Source of the DNA: Setophaga petechia
Taxonomy: Eukaryota > Chordata > Aves > Passeriformes > Parulidae
Direction of reading: 5' to 3'
NCBI GenBank assembly: GCA_024362935.1
Contig: JANCRA010000019.1
Coordinates: 7,002,501-7,066,500, forward strand
DNA length: 64,000 bases
This document shows, one piece after another, positions 50,825 to 62,650 of the stretch. The number at the start of each line of letters is the position of its first letter. Within the stretch, counting starts at the first letter, position 1. The notes beneath the pieces were generated by a model. That model was not told where the DNA came from. It ran no database searches and saw nothing but the letters and a program-made list of their open reading frames with translations. Position numbers and translations under genes: made by a program.

Positions 50825-53800
50825 ACTTTAGTCACTATAATGATTTCTTCTTTGAAATGCATGTGTAAATTATGAGTTACTTTATTTTAAAAATGGGTAT
50901 TACTATGCATGACTCAGTTTTGCAGTGCTTCAGAGAGAGTTTTCCTTTGTCTTCAAAATACTATCAGCGCCCGTTATGTTGTCAGTGAAGTGCTGTAACT
51001 TAAGTCAGAAATAGAATATGATTAAGCTGTGGTGAGGATAGGCAGAGGAGAGAGAAATCAGACTTCATCTACAGCAATTCCCGAATTGCCATGAGACTCT
51101 TTGTTATGTAAGGATTGAATTGTCTGAGATTTCATCAAAAAGTCAAGCCTTGTCATTATGTATTAAGAAATCTTGCATCTACTTTATTTATTCTTTGATA
51201 TTTACTCTTGAATCACTGAAAAAACCAGGAGAAGGGAATTGACAATTAAAGAGAGAATTGCACTACTAAACACTGTGTAGTGATTATTCATTCCAGTAAA
51301 AAGGTTTTTTTTCCCCTGATATATTTGTATTAGATGGTACAAGTACATCTAACTTCTAGGAGACTATCACAGCTGAACACTGTGTTTCCAAGATGTTCCA
51401 TGGAATTAATATATCTCTCAAAACTGTTTACAGTTTTATAGGTGAACTGTGAACCATCATCTCTGAATCTGTTCATAAACTGCTATAGACACTTACTCCA
51501 ATACCTCTCTAAAGCCCCATATTTTGAGGGTTGTTGCTCATATTATCTCTAAAGTTGCTCATACTCCACCAAACCTAGTATCCCTCTAGAATCCCAAGTA
51601 CCTTCTCTGTTATGAAAAACTGCACACTGTAATTAAGAGATATCAAGGTTCATGTGGAGAAAGCTGGTTATGAAGAAGATATGACTTGCAGAAGATATGA
51701 ATTCTCTGGTTTTTGTTGCTTCCTGCAACATTTTCTGTTACACAGAGCCTAAACCACAGGAGGGATGTGTTCAGTTCTGTGCCCCACAGCCTTAACCCCT
51801 GATGTACAGACCTGCCAGGACACAGGGTGACTGTCCCCATCCCAACTTCATCATCAGCCTTGGGCTGTCACATGGCCAAGGTGAACAGCAGAGCCAGCAG
51901 ATGGAAAGTGCTCCTGAGCTCAGAGTTCAGCTGGACCTGTGATGTCTTAGATTAAATTTTTTGACGCAAGATTTTGATACTTGTCACTCAGATTTCTGTC
52001 ACAAGTTAACTGCTTTTCCTGGTGTCTGCTGCTGTAATTTTATTTTTAGTATGCACACAAGTGGCCAAACCAAACCATGACAAATTTGGCAGGGTTCAGT
52101 GTGTTTAGAGCCTTCCTGGCCAGCAGATCATTCCCTGTGCTGTTAATCATAATGTACATCTGGCCACATAGCCAACACAGACTGTCCTGAAAGCCCAGCT
52201 GTGGGTGCTGCCTATGTATTGGCTGTGGCCACCAGCAATTTAGGCAGGACCAGAGGTAATACAGTCTGTCAAATGCTGTTATCTGAATGATAGGCTCTCA
52301 GTGCAAAAGCAGATCAGAACTCATTCTGTCTGCTGGCAAAATGCTACTGTGCCACTAAGAAGTTATGACATGGCTAAACTGACCATCAAAGATCCTCAGA
52401 TTTAAGATGAAGTAGAAGAAGAGAGGAGGGAAAGAAAGCTGCAATGGGAAGTTAGGGATGTGTTGTTACTCAAGCTGAAAAACCTTCAAGGTGGATGTGC
52501 AGCAGAGTGATGTTGTTGAGTGGTGACAGCCTGGAGTTAGGGTTTGGGTCACACAGTATCTGAGCAGCATGGTTGCACACAACTGCACTCGGAGCATAAC
52601 ACAAGTGGATCTTGACTAGTGTGGTGGCAAATAGCAAACCAGGCAAATAGCAGAAGGGTGTGAGTGTTAGTTCCCTCACCAGACTAGCAAATTTGACTTT
52701 TACTGTATTTCCCATCTTGTCTTGGTAGCCAATTTTATCAGCTGGTGGTAGAAAATCAGCCTTATCAAGGCAAATGCTGAGATGAACTCTCTGTGCATTA
52801 GAGCCAGCTGCTGCCTTGTGCCCACAACACAGAGGCAGTGGTGTACAACAAGGACACCTGGAAGGTGATTTGAAAGTGAGAAGCACACACAACTGGTTTA
52901 AGGGCACTCAGCAGAGCCAGCACCATCTATGGTTGTAAGTCCGCACCAAAGAGGCAGTGAGTTCTCAGAGGCTAAGAGCAGGGACCTGAAAATAAATGCC
53001 TGGACAGCTTAAAAAACCCGGTGGAGGAGTCCCAGGTGGATCAGGGAAAAGTTACACACAGTAGGTGCTGAAGAAGGTGACTGCTCTGAAATCTCAAAGA
53101 ATGAGTTGTGTGGACTAATGCACTCAATAACAGCAGCATGTAAAATTTTCTGCAGTGCAGTCAGCAGCGGGAGGAATATTCTTAGAGTATCCCAAACAGG
53201 TTACTGGGCCTTACCAATGTATTTGACATGGCCATTTACTTCCAAAGTTGCATCCATAGCTCAGATTCCTACCCTCATGTGGGAAACTGCAGGAATGGAG
53301 GCTCAGTGCTTATGCATCCGGCAGTTGGCAGGGAAGGTGAAATGGAGAGCAAGTAGCAAACTCACTACCCACCCTTTCTTAGCAATCATTAAAGTGTCAT
53401 TTCACACTTTTTCCCGTAGCTGCAGGCAGAAACGTTGCTGCTAATTTTCAGCTCCCTGCTAACACTTAAATTAAGGCTCTAGAGAGACTTGGTTGGGTTT
53501 TTTAACACCTGAGTGGTTGTTTGACAGCTTGCAAAGTAGCAGCTGAATACTGGTGAGGCTGAGAACTAGGTGTTGTCCAAGGGTAAATACATGTGGCAGG
53601 GAGGCAGGGTAAATTCTCAACAAAAATAGACTGTACTGACCTGGGAATGAGGATACTTGAAACAAAATTGCTGCAGGTGAACCTGTTCTGAGAGTATAAA
53701 GACCAAAACAAGCTCCTTTGCCTTGCTGATGTGTTTGGTAGACCTTAATATGACCTTGGAAAAGTGGTGTGCTTCAAAAATAAGGGTCAAGAGACAGGGA

Positions 53801-55436
53801 TCTAGGCTGGGGGACTTAAATAAAAGCCAGGATGGAGTTCAAACCCTAGTTTTTAACCTGGCATAACACACAGAATGAATGCCACAATGGTATGAAAGAA
53901 TCAGATGGAGGATAGCATGTCCTCACCTCTTAACAAAAAGCTGCTTTGAGCATGAATTATCAGTGTGAGATCACACACATTTGTGCTGAAAGCTGCCCTG
54001 TTGACCTGTTAAAACATTTGCTGTTACGGGAAAAAAAGATTTGCTGAACTTGATGCTCCAGAAGCTGTGGTTGACAACAAGCAGTAACACAGGCTGATGG
54101 TACCAGGAAGCTAACTAATTTCTGCATGGATTTATTGTGAGGGTCTTCCACTGATACTGCAGCTTTGGAGACACAAATTATAGTGAACTTTGGATAAAGT
54201 CATAAAGGAGGTGAGGGATTATCAGAATTTTGCAAGTTGGGTCAAATGATGGGACTACATATGCTTATCCACTGTCACATGTTTTCTGTAGGAGGTAAGA
54301 AACATATTTTGACCCTATTGAAAACCCAAATGAAAATCCACAGTGTAAATTTGGGTAAAAGGTTCCAACATATTGAGAAACTGTGCCTGATCCAAATCAG
54401 TGATATTAAGAGTTCTGTGTGTAGCTGCTGGACTGTTCTTAAAATTGTGTTAGTCAGAAGGCAAAAAAGTAGTGTGTGTAAATACAGAGCTTTGCACTGC
54501 TTTTCTAAAAATTTAAATTTTTAAATTATTCAAGGTGTAAGTGAAAAAATCTTCAGAAATTTGGCATTTGGGTTTCTGCTGTCTAGAATTTTTACATTTA
54601 TGCAATAGATATCTGGAGCACATGAGAACATCAGGTGCTGCCTTGTCTTGGTCAGAGAGGAATATCATTTTAATACTCCTTTACGACATTAGCATAATGT
54701 AAAATATAAAACATTGAACCAAAAGACATGGCTCAATTTATTTAAGTGAAGTCTTAACTCCTTTACTCATTACTGCCTGTCAAAATAATTTATAAATTAC
54801 TAAGCAGTCATTGAAAGGAAATATATTTTTAAGCAGTTGTTTTGAATTATTGTAAGAAATTTCCATTTTCTTCCTTTTCTAAATAAAGCAGCACGCACCT
54901 ACCCCAAAGCTGAATGCAGCCTTCAAGCTCAAGTATTAAAAGCACAAGGGAGAAACTTAGGGCAGAACCATATCTCTCTGTAATTTGTAATGCATTATTT
55001 CACTGCTTCTTGGCTCATCCCTGCATGTTAAAAATAGCAGCACTGTTCTAAAGCAAGTTGGTTTATAAATTTGACTCAAATACCCACTTGGCACACTCTT
55101 TTCCTGGTGATGATTGTGCAGAATATAGTCCCCTTTGGCCTATTTTGCAGCTCTGAATGCTCCCTTACAGGACTGGTGTGACAGCTGCTAAAACAGATGC
55201 CAGACTCTGTATGATACCCTATTTTTTGTGTATAATCCCGAAGTAGTTTGTGTTAAACAAAGCAAAGCTGCCATTGCATGACCAGGCTGTTTCCTCCATG
55301 GTTTAGCAGTAAAACCAAGTTATTCTTGTGTATGGGTGATATGGTGGGAAGTTCACCTCTTTGCTTTTGATATCTATGTTTCTACTATTGTAGAAAGTGC
55401 TTTCTCTTCCCTGGTAAGCTCGTGTCTCTGCTTCTC
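50825..55436. other. Non-coding stretch with a less AT-rich patch
   Basis: 51.8-54.2 kb is noticeably less AT-rich than its surroundings and contains a 145-codon minus-strand open frame (52470-52907) and a 112-codon plus-strand one (53106-53444). Neither resembles a known protein or retroviral domain. 54.66-55.09 kb is AT-rich and discussed as a possible conserved block. A degenerate tandem duplication (CTCTAAAG and GTTGCTCATA, each twice) lies at about 51508-51566. Confidence 0.5.
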
Positions 55437-55459
55437 TTTTTTTTTTTTTTTTTTTTTTT
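55437..55459. repeat. T23 homopolymer
   Basis: An uninterrupted run of 23 T preceded by a short C/T-rich stretch. Confidence 0.92.
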
Positions 55460-58400
55460 GCATTATAATATGTCACAGTACTTCATTGGTTCTTAGCTAG
55501 TTTGTAAGTGGTTTTTTTGAAGTACAGGTGAAATCACAAAGCATTATTTTTCTCATGATCTTCAGCTGGCTCTCTGAAGGTCTCTCTGAAACAGCATTTC
55601 CAAATGTATGACACTTCAGAGCGGAAGTGGGGTCAATGGGTGTACATGCCATGTGAGAATAATTTCTGCTTATTTTGTTTTATGGTATTTGTTTTTCCTC
55701 AGTGTACTCAGTAAAGTATTTAGCATACATCCCATTAGCATAAGTAGGAGCACATAGCAGTATATCACTCTTAAGCTGTACTTACTGAGGCTTTTATAAC
55801 TATAGTACTTAGAGCATCCAACTTTTTATGATACTTTTTCCAAAATATAAAAGTGACTATTATTTCCACATATTGTTGTTTAAGCCTAGCTTTTTTCAAA
55901 GAAAAATCTTTCCTGTTAACTCACCATTTTCAGCAGATGTTTGCAGATTAAATATTTGCAGGCTTTTTTCTTCATAAAACATGAGTTTGAACAGTGTTCC
56001 TAAGCTTTTCAACTTGGCAAAGTCTGGATCAATTATTTAGGATTTCTTTCTACTTATTGTAGATGTAAGAACAAAGAATATATCCACAGTAGCAAGAAGG
56101 ACATATGAGCTTATGTTCGTGCATCTGTTTGGAGAGGTTAACGGATTATTTGACCTTGAATGACTGGGGTATGTGTGTAGAATTGGAAACCAGCATTCTC
56201 TCTGCTTTATAATATAATAAAATTTACAGTACTTCAAGTCACCCTGATTTATTTTCACTGTCGTTCTGTGTTTGTGACCCTTTGGTTCAGAAATAGTGCC
56301 CTAAATCCTTATTAAAGTATCCTTTGTATCAAATTGTACTTGAATGCCAAGGGACAAATGACATTGAACATAAAGGAGCCAAAGTGAAGAACAGTTTGGG
56401 TTTAGACATTTTGCAGTGTTCTTGGCAGTATGTCTTACTGAGTAACACCTTAAAGGCATAGTTCTGCATTATTTCAAAATTATATTCACTGCCATATGAG
56501 AAGGATGAAACCCTGAAGTCTACTTAGAGGTTAGTGTAGAAGAGTTAGATTGAAGATGTGCTTACTTTTTGTGTTTTAGGGCAGATATCAATACTGGGGG
56601 AGAAAATCCCTCAGTACATATTGGTGTCTTGTTTAGACATACATGATGAAACTTAAGGAAAGATGAATTTTTCTGCATAATTCTACGTCCAATTTTACAT
56701 GGGCTTTTTACTGCCTTGGAGTATAGGCAAACTAAACTGATGGCTGCTTGCAGCATGGGCAGAAGCAAGCTTTCATCTGTCCATGGAATGTGCAGGCCGA
56801 ACAAAAATTATTCAGGAAAATCTCCTGCCCTGCTGAGGCATGCTGAGTAAAGCACAGCTCCTGGGCCAGTGCTGATGCTGAACTCTACCATGATGCTTGG
56901 CTGTAGCTCTTGACTCTATGACAGTGCTTTTCATAATAAGGCATGGAGCAAACTCTAATATCCAAAAGCAGCAGTATACATTTAATCTCTAAAGTCAGGA
57001 ATTTCCTTTAGCTCAGGTTTGTAGTGTGGCTGCTGAGACATACTGTGCTCTCTTTGAACATCACAGTTTACTCCAAGGATCTCCATACTGCAATAGCCAC
57101 CCAGACCTTTTCTGCATAACCTGTGTGTAAAAATTCTTGGCATTACTCCCATATGTGGCGGCTGCTGAGTGCACCTTTTCAACTCTTAGCTTCCTCATCT
57201 TTAAAACAGTATTAATGATATGCATCCACTTCAGAGGCCAAAGTAGAAAGTCTTAATACTACATTTATGCAAAGTATTATCAGGATGACCATCTGGCAAA
57301 GAACAGATTCTGGCTTGCAGCCCTTTGTTCTTTCATCGGGCCATTCTGTTGTTATTTTTCAATGTCTCTAATTTCCCAGACAGGTCTGCAAGCCTAGCAA
57401 ACCTTTTAACACCTCTGAAAGCTGGGGAAGCTAAAGAATTCACAGCAGCTCTTGCAGAACACAGGGGAAACGAAGAACAAGACTCCCAAATTCTCTAAAA
57501 TTGCAGAGTTTTTGTTACTGTTATCCCCAATTGTTCCCCGTAGGAATAGATGGCAGTTCATGGATCATTGAGCCTGCTGCCTGCAAACACAGCCAACCAT
57601 ATAGTAGAGAAATAGTCCAAAAGAGACCAGAGGAAAAGCCAGCCTGTATGTGCTACACCAGCCACCACAAAATTCCTGTCTGTAAGTTAAAAATCTCCCA
57701 GAATTACAGTGTCACATGAAGAGAGTGTTCCACAGACACCCTGCATCCCCACAGCACTGTGGGCTTTGCCAAAGTGCCATGGTACAGAGGGGAGCAAGTT
57801 CCTCCATGCTTACTGCCTCTCAAGGGGTGATTGTCCACAGCCTGACCTTTATTTCTTTATTTCTTCCTCCCCTCAAATTTAGTTTACCTCTAAACACACG
57901 GGTTAGAAAAAACTGGGAAATGAGGGATTTCTCAGCTCTGCCAGATAACCTGCATTTCCTGCCCACAAGCCCAGCATCCTGCCTAAGCTGCAGATGCATC
58001 TTCAAAGGATGTTTTCCTGCATGCAGTGGAGAAGTGGAGAGAGTGCAGTTCTTTCTTCCTTCATTGCTGCAGTCAAAGCCCTGAGTCAGAGGAAGGCAGG
58101 TTTGAAATGTGATTTCAAAGCATCTTAATTATGACTTTGCATTAGTACCTATCATATAAGTTGAGACATATTCTCCTACTATCATATCACTCCTCTTTTT
58201 TCCAAATGAAATCTAGGCATAATGGGAAATGAGGTGTTCAAAAATTGAGCAGTAGAATAAACTGCAATTAAATAATGGGGCTAGCCAGTGTTCATGCAAG
58301 AATTACAGCAGTGTTTGAGAAGCGGCTGAGCTGCTGATGAAAGTGTAGCTTAATAATGGTAGAGTCAATTACTTATCAACAGCCCCGATTTGTAACAAAT

Positions 58401-60465
58401 ACTACCCTCTTTAAAAAAAAAAATAAATTAGGGGGTCACTTGAGGAGCATAAAGCACTTACATTAGGATCCAGAACAATAGCTGAAAAAAGCAAGGCAGA
58501 GCTTATAAAACACTAAACTAAGCATGATAGATACTAATAGATACAAATCACTCTGGCTTCCATGAAGAAAAGAATCTAATCTTACTAATTTCATAGAATT
58601 TAAGCCTGCCATTACAATTGCAGAAAATGTTGTGCCAGCTGGATCTTTATCCCCAGCCTAGATCCCACTTTTGAAAAGACTTTGCCAAAGTTCTCTAAAC
58701 AGGATTCCATGTCTGGCATTTTTCCTACGAGGAGGCTGTCTAAGGCAAGTAAGTATTATTGGAGATATAAGAAACAAGTAGCTTTTGTAGAGGATATACT
58801 AAGGAGGAAATAAAATAAATGCTTCACATACCTGCATGATGCTTCATGGATCTTTTCTGTTATCTGAATTACCCTTTCTAGACTTCTTAGAAAGCAACTC
58901 TCCCATCTCACTGCTGCATCTAGAGAATGGAAAAATCCAGCTATGGCCTTATGATCTTGATAAGGTTTTGTCAGTGGTATCTAAAGAAATTAAGCACTCA
59001 AGGCTGACAAGACCAAAATCAAACAGTGTTATAGACTATAAACTGACTGAGGGGAACAAAGAGGAGCTATAGATGGCTTCTGGTCAGTGTGGAAGTAGGT
59101 TTATTACCACCTTTCTCCAGGGCATTGGACAAAGACTGATGACCCACATGTGCTTTAATGACGTAAGAGTGAAATGAGATTGTGTAAGATCTGAGAATAA
59201 CTAAGTATTAGATTATTCCCAAACAAATAACTCAGTGAAACACTGTCTTCTTTTTTAACCTAAATAAGGTCAACACCAAATGTGTGAAAACTGATTGATA
59301 TATAGCATTAAGATTCTTTTCGCTCATGATTATTCTATCTTAAATCCATACCAAACATCACAATCACTTCTCATCTTGATATGCATTGTCAAGACAGTGG
59401 AAGGAGCTGTCAGTTTAAAAGACCCTGTTCCTGATTTCAAAGATACTCAAAGTCTTGTCTTACCAATGAAGAATTCAAGTCAAAAGGAAACCTGAAAAGC
59501 TGTTAAAGGTTGGCATGTGTGAGCAGCTGTCTGTAGAGACAGGCTGGCTCAGGAAGCCCAGCAGAATTGGGCTATTTTGTTCCATAAAAATGCAAAGTTA
59601 AATATGCACACAATATGGTATTGATATTCTTCTCCTGGAAACCTTCCTTCTAAAGACTTTTTAAGTAACTTAATTGAATGGTTGATCTTGAGGCTTTTTC
59701 TCATTGTCCCAGAAGGAGCAGGAGAAGAATCTCTTGAGTCCATTGCATTCCAGTATGTGTCAAGATGATCACAAATGCTCAGAAGGCTGCTGCCTGGGTC
59801 TGAGTGTTTTTTCACTTTGGGTCAAGGCACCAAGAATTGAAGACTAATCCCTGGTAAGATGTACTCTGAGACAGAGGACAGTACTGAGGTTCAGTTGGTT
59901 GGGTTAATACAGCACTTTATTGGAATACTTGTGGAAATGTAAATTCAGATAGGCTTGTATGAAATAATGTGTTTAGGAAGAGAAAATTGTACCAGCTCAC
60001 TCAAGTGCACGAGTTCTTCATATTTTAAGCAAATTATGTCCTCATTAGTCACCACAAAATCTTTTGAAGTTTATTTGCAAAATACTTCAGCTTTCAAGAT
60101 TCAGTAAAAGTCAAGAAAACCGATGTGTCTGCATGCATGGATTTTGTTTAGAAGAGGAAAGAGTTTGTCAGTGGCTTCTGGAATAGGCAGGCAAATTAGA
60201 CAGTCTAATCAATGGGGCATTCCTTGGTGTATGCTCTGTATGCACCAGCTGGGCACTCTAGCAGTTTAAATATTTGTATCATAAAATAAATGAAACGAGA
60301 AACCAAAATGTGCATCAGTGAAATGAAAAATCCATGCTACTAAGTACAGAATAAATAATAATTTAATAAAATTTGGTTTCGTTATACTTATTCTCACAAA
60401 GTTTTCTAGTCTGGAACGTGTAGGATAAATGAAATTTCTGGGGAAGAAAATCCAAAACAAAATTA
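55460..60465. other. Non-coding stretch, no gene recognised
   Basis: Unique sequence. The longest frame is 57716-58084 (122 codons, plus), with no recognisable domain and a Cys/Ser-rich chance-like composition. 58230-58410 is a possible conserved non-coding block. No repeat family is recognised. Confidence 0.6.
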
Positions 60466-60555
60466 AACAAAAACAAAAACACCTACAAAAAAGCACCACC
60501 CCCCCCCCCCCCAAAAAAAAAACCAACCTAAACCCCCCCCCCCAAACCAATAAAC
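60466..60555. repeat. A/C-only tract with C14 and C11 runs
   Basis: A-runs and CAAA units are followed by C14 (60499-60512), A10 and C11 (60533-60543). The minus strand has matching G14 and G11 runs with quadruplex-forming potential; the plus strand has i-motif potential. A Gly/Phe-rich minus-strand open frame (60266-60550) is a composition artefact. Confidence 0.95.
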
Positions 60556-62375
60556 CAAGCTAAAAAATTATATAGGCATCTTTAAAATACTTTTCTTTTT
60601 TCTGAAGAAAAGTTAATAAGAGTATAGTCTGTAAATTATTTTAAGAACTTGGTGAATAAATAGACCTGAATTGTAAATCTACCTGCTGGTGCCACTGAGA
60701 TCTGGAATGGAAAAGCTACATGATATACACAAGTGCAAAAACACCAGCAGAATATCTCATGCTTTTTCTGTAAGTCAAACATGGAGTATAGTCCCTGATA
60801 CATTTTTTCCACCCCACAAACTAGAATAGTTTAACTTCTGCCTTAGAATTGAAGGCAATAGTTGAAAATGTGAACTTGACATTTTAAATAGTAGAGGTAG
60901 CTGCTGAACACAGCCCTTTACTGTATTTTCTTGCTTGCAGTTGGAGTGTGTAAGTTCTCGGGTTATAAAAGAACAAAATAGAGGTGCACTAGTTCAAACT
61001 ACACTTTTATTACTGCTACCTGAATTTCCAGTCTCACCATGTATTGCCTGGAGGAGGTTGTGGAGTGCAAGGGAACACCATTCCAGTAATGTCCCTAATC
61101 CACTGCCTCCATAGCAGATATATTTCTGTTATAAACTGAAAAATTTACAAGTGATGCTGGTCTTTTGAACCATCAAGATTATTGACAGCACGAGACATTC
61201 ATGCTGAGTGTAAGACTAATAAAATGCATGATGAAGAAGTCACATCATTATAATGGTATTTGTGGGAAAATTCAAGATATTAATAGTGGGTACAAACTAG
61301 GAAGATGTGATTTAAAAGGTCATAGATCGATTCCCCATTGAGATATAAAGATGCTCAATGTATGCTAATGGTCACCAAAATAGAACTTTGGACTTAATTT
61401 GGGCTTAGTAATGTCACCTTAGGACCTGGTGGTACAAAAAGTATGAAGCAGAGGACAAAGGCAAGCTTGTACTCATGAGAAATAATTCAGAAGTAGAAAA
61501 GTGTAAGTGTAGAATAGGAGAGTGGGATGTAATTCTACTTCTGCTCTGCTATATGCAATTCTAGGTCGAATATTGGTGTCATTGCACTGATATGGACAGA
61601 GCTGCTACAGATATAATAAATCTTTACATAGTAAAGGAAACCAGTCAGATTTTTTGCCTGTGTCCGTTTTTTTCAAATAAAGCAAAACTTTAGCAAAACT
61701 TCTTTGGAGGAGATACTGAGTTTCTGTAGTTCCTGATTATGCCAGTTTAAGGCTACTTAACCTCTAAAAGTGCTAGCTATACAAGGCATCAGTCGATTTT
61801 TTTCTCTGGTTGCTACAGTTTGGGTCTGGTTTATATGGCCTAGAGAAGCCCATGCTATGGAGAAAAAGAAAGGGGATGTAGCTGTTTGAAATCCCTGACA
61901 AATCTACTCTGGATATAGCTGAATTCTCTTAATTTTCATGAGTGATTGCATTTTAGAAAAGCATTGCTTGTTTTGGTTCTGTACCTTCACTGCATGCAAT
62001 TTTAAGAAAGGTTTTAATAAAATATAGCAATTAAAGAGTACTGCATTCAGGAAAAAGTATGGGAATTAACCTGTCCAAATTAATTAATGAATTTTAAGCA
62101 AGCCTTTTTAATCTACAGAGGAACCTACGTATTTTCTCAGTCTGTTCACTCTAAAAGGCACAATATCAAGTATTGAAGTATCCTATCCCCATTTATGTCA
62201 GAAGTTGTAATTTAACTGTCAGGAATCCTAGATTGCCATGATAATTGCTTTCAGCACTTCTGTTAATGCACAGTCATTCTTGAAAGGTACACAATTACAG
62301 GATTTTTTGTATCCTTTGAAATGGGGGGCTGGAGAGTTTCTGTCTGTAGTTATGGTGCTGTAATTCCTCCTGTAT
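60556..62375. other. Non-coding stretch, nothing recognised
   Basis: Unique AT-rich sequence without long open frames or recognisable repeats. Confidence 0.6.
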
Positions 62376-62650
62376 CTGGCACTGCTGAGGCCTCACCTCA
62401 AATCCTGTGTTCAGAAAGCACAAGAAAGTAGGGGAGATGTAGACTGAATATAAGAAAAATTTCTTCACTGAAAGGGTTGTCAAGCCCTGGATCAGGCTGC
62501 CCAGGCAACTGGTGGAATCACCATCCCTGGAAGTATTTGAAAAACAGCTCTTGGGGAGATGCTTGAGTGATGGACTTGGCAGTGCTGGGTTAATGGTTGG
62601 ACTTGATGATTTTAGATGTCTTTTCCTAAGACTAAACATTTCAAATAATT
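62376..62650 (+). mobile_element. CR1 LINE 3' fragment, longest in the window
   Basis: TGAGGCCTCACCTCAAATCC opens the match. After an internal gap come TTTCTTCACTGAAAGGGTTG, TCAAGCCCTGGATCAGGCTG, CCCAGG, TGGAATCACCATCCCTGGAA, GTATTTGAAAAACAG, CAGTGCTGGGTTAATGGTTG, GACTTGATGATTTTAGATGT and CTTTTCC. All are in CR1 order on the plus strand. The part between the first block and the TTCTTCACTG block is shorter than in the CR1 consensus as I remember it, so an internal deletion is likely. Its 3' tail is degraded. The open frame at 62512-62862 arises from this element and is not a gene. Confidence 0.92.

Noticed and set aside
51885..51900. CTCF-like CCAGCAGATGGAA word
   Set aside because: It has too few matching core positions and no supporting context.
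52470..52907. 145-codon minus-strand frame
   Set aside because: No recognisable domain, no splice context, and overlapping frames on the same strand. Kept only as part of the composition-patch finding.
57716..58084. 122-codon plus-strand frame, Cys/Ser-rich
   Set aside because: No recognisable fold or repeat of cysteines; an opposite-strand frame overlaps.
60266..60550. 94-codon minus-strand frame with Gly-rich and Phe/Cys-rich parts
   Set aside because: It is produced by the G14/G11 and T/G-rich tract, not by a gene.
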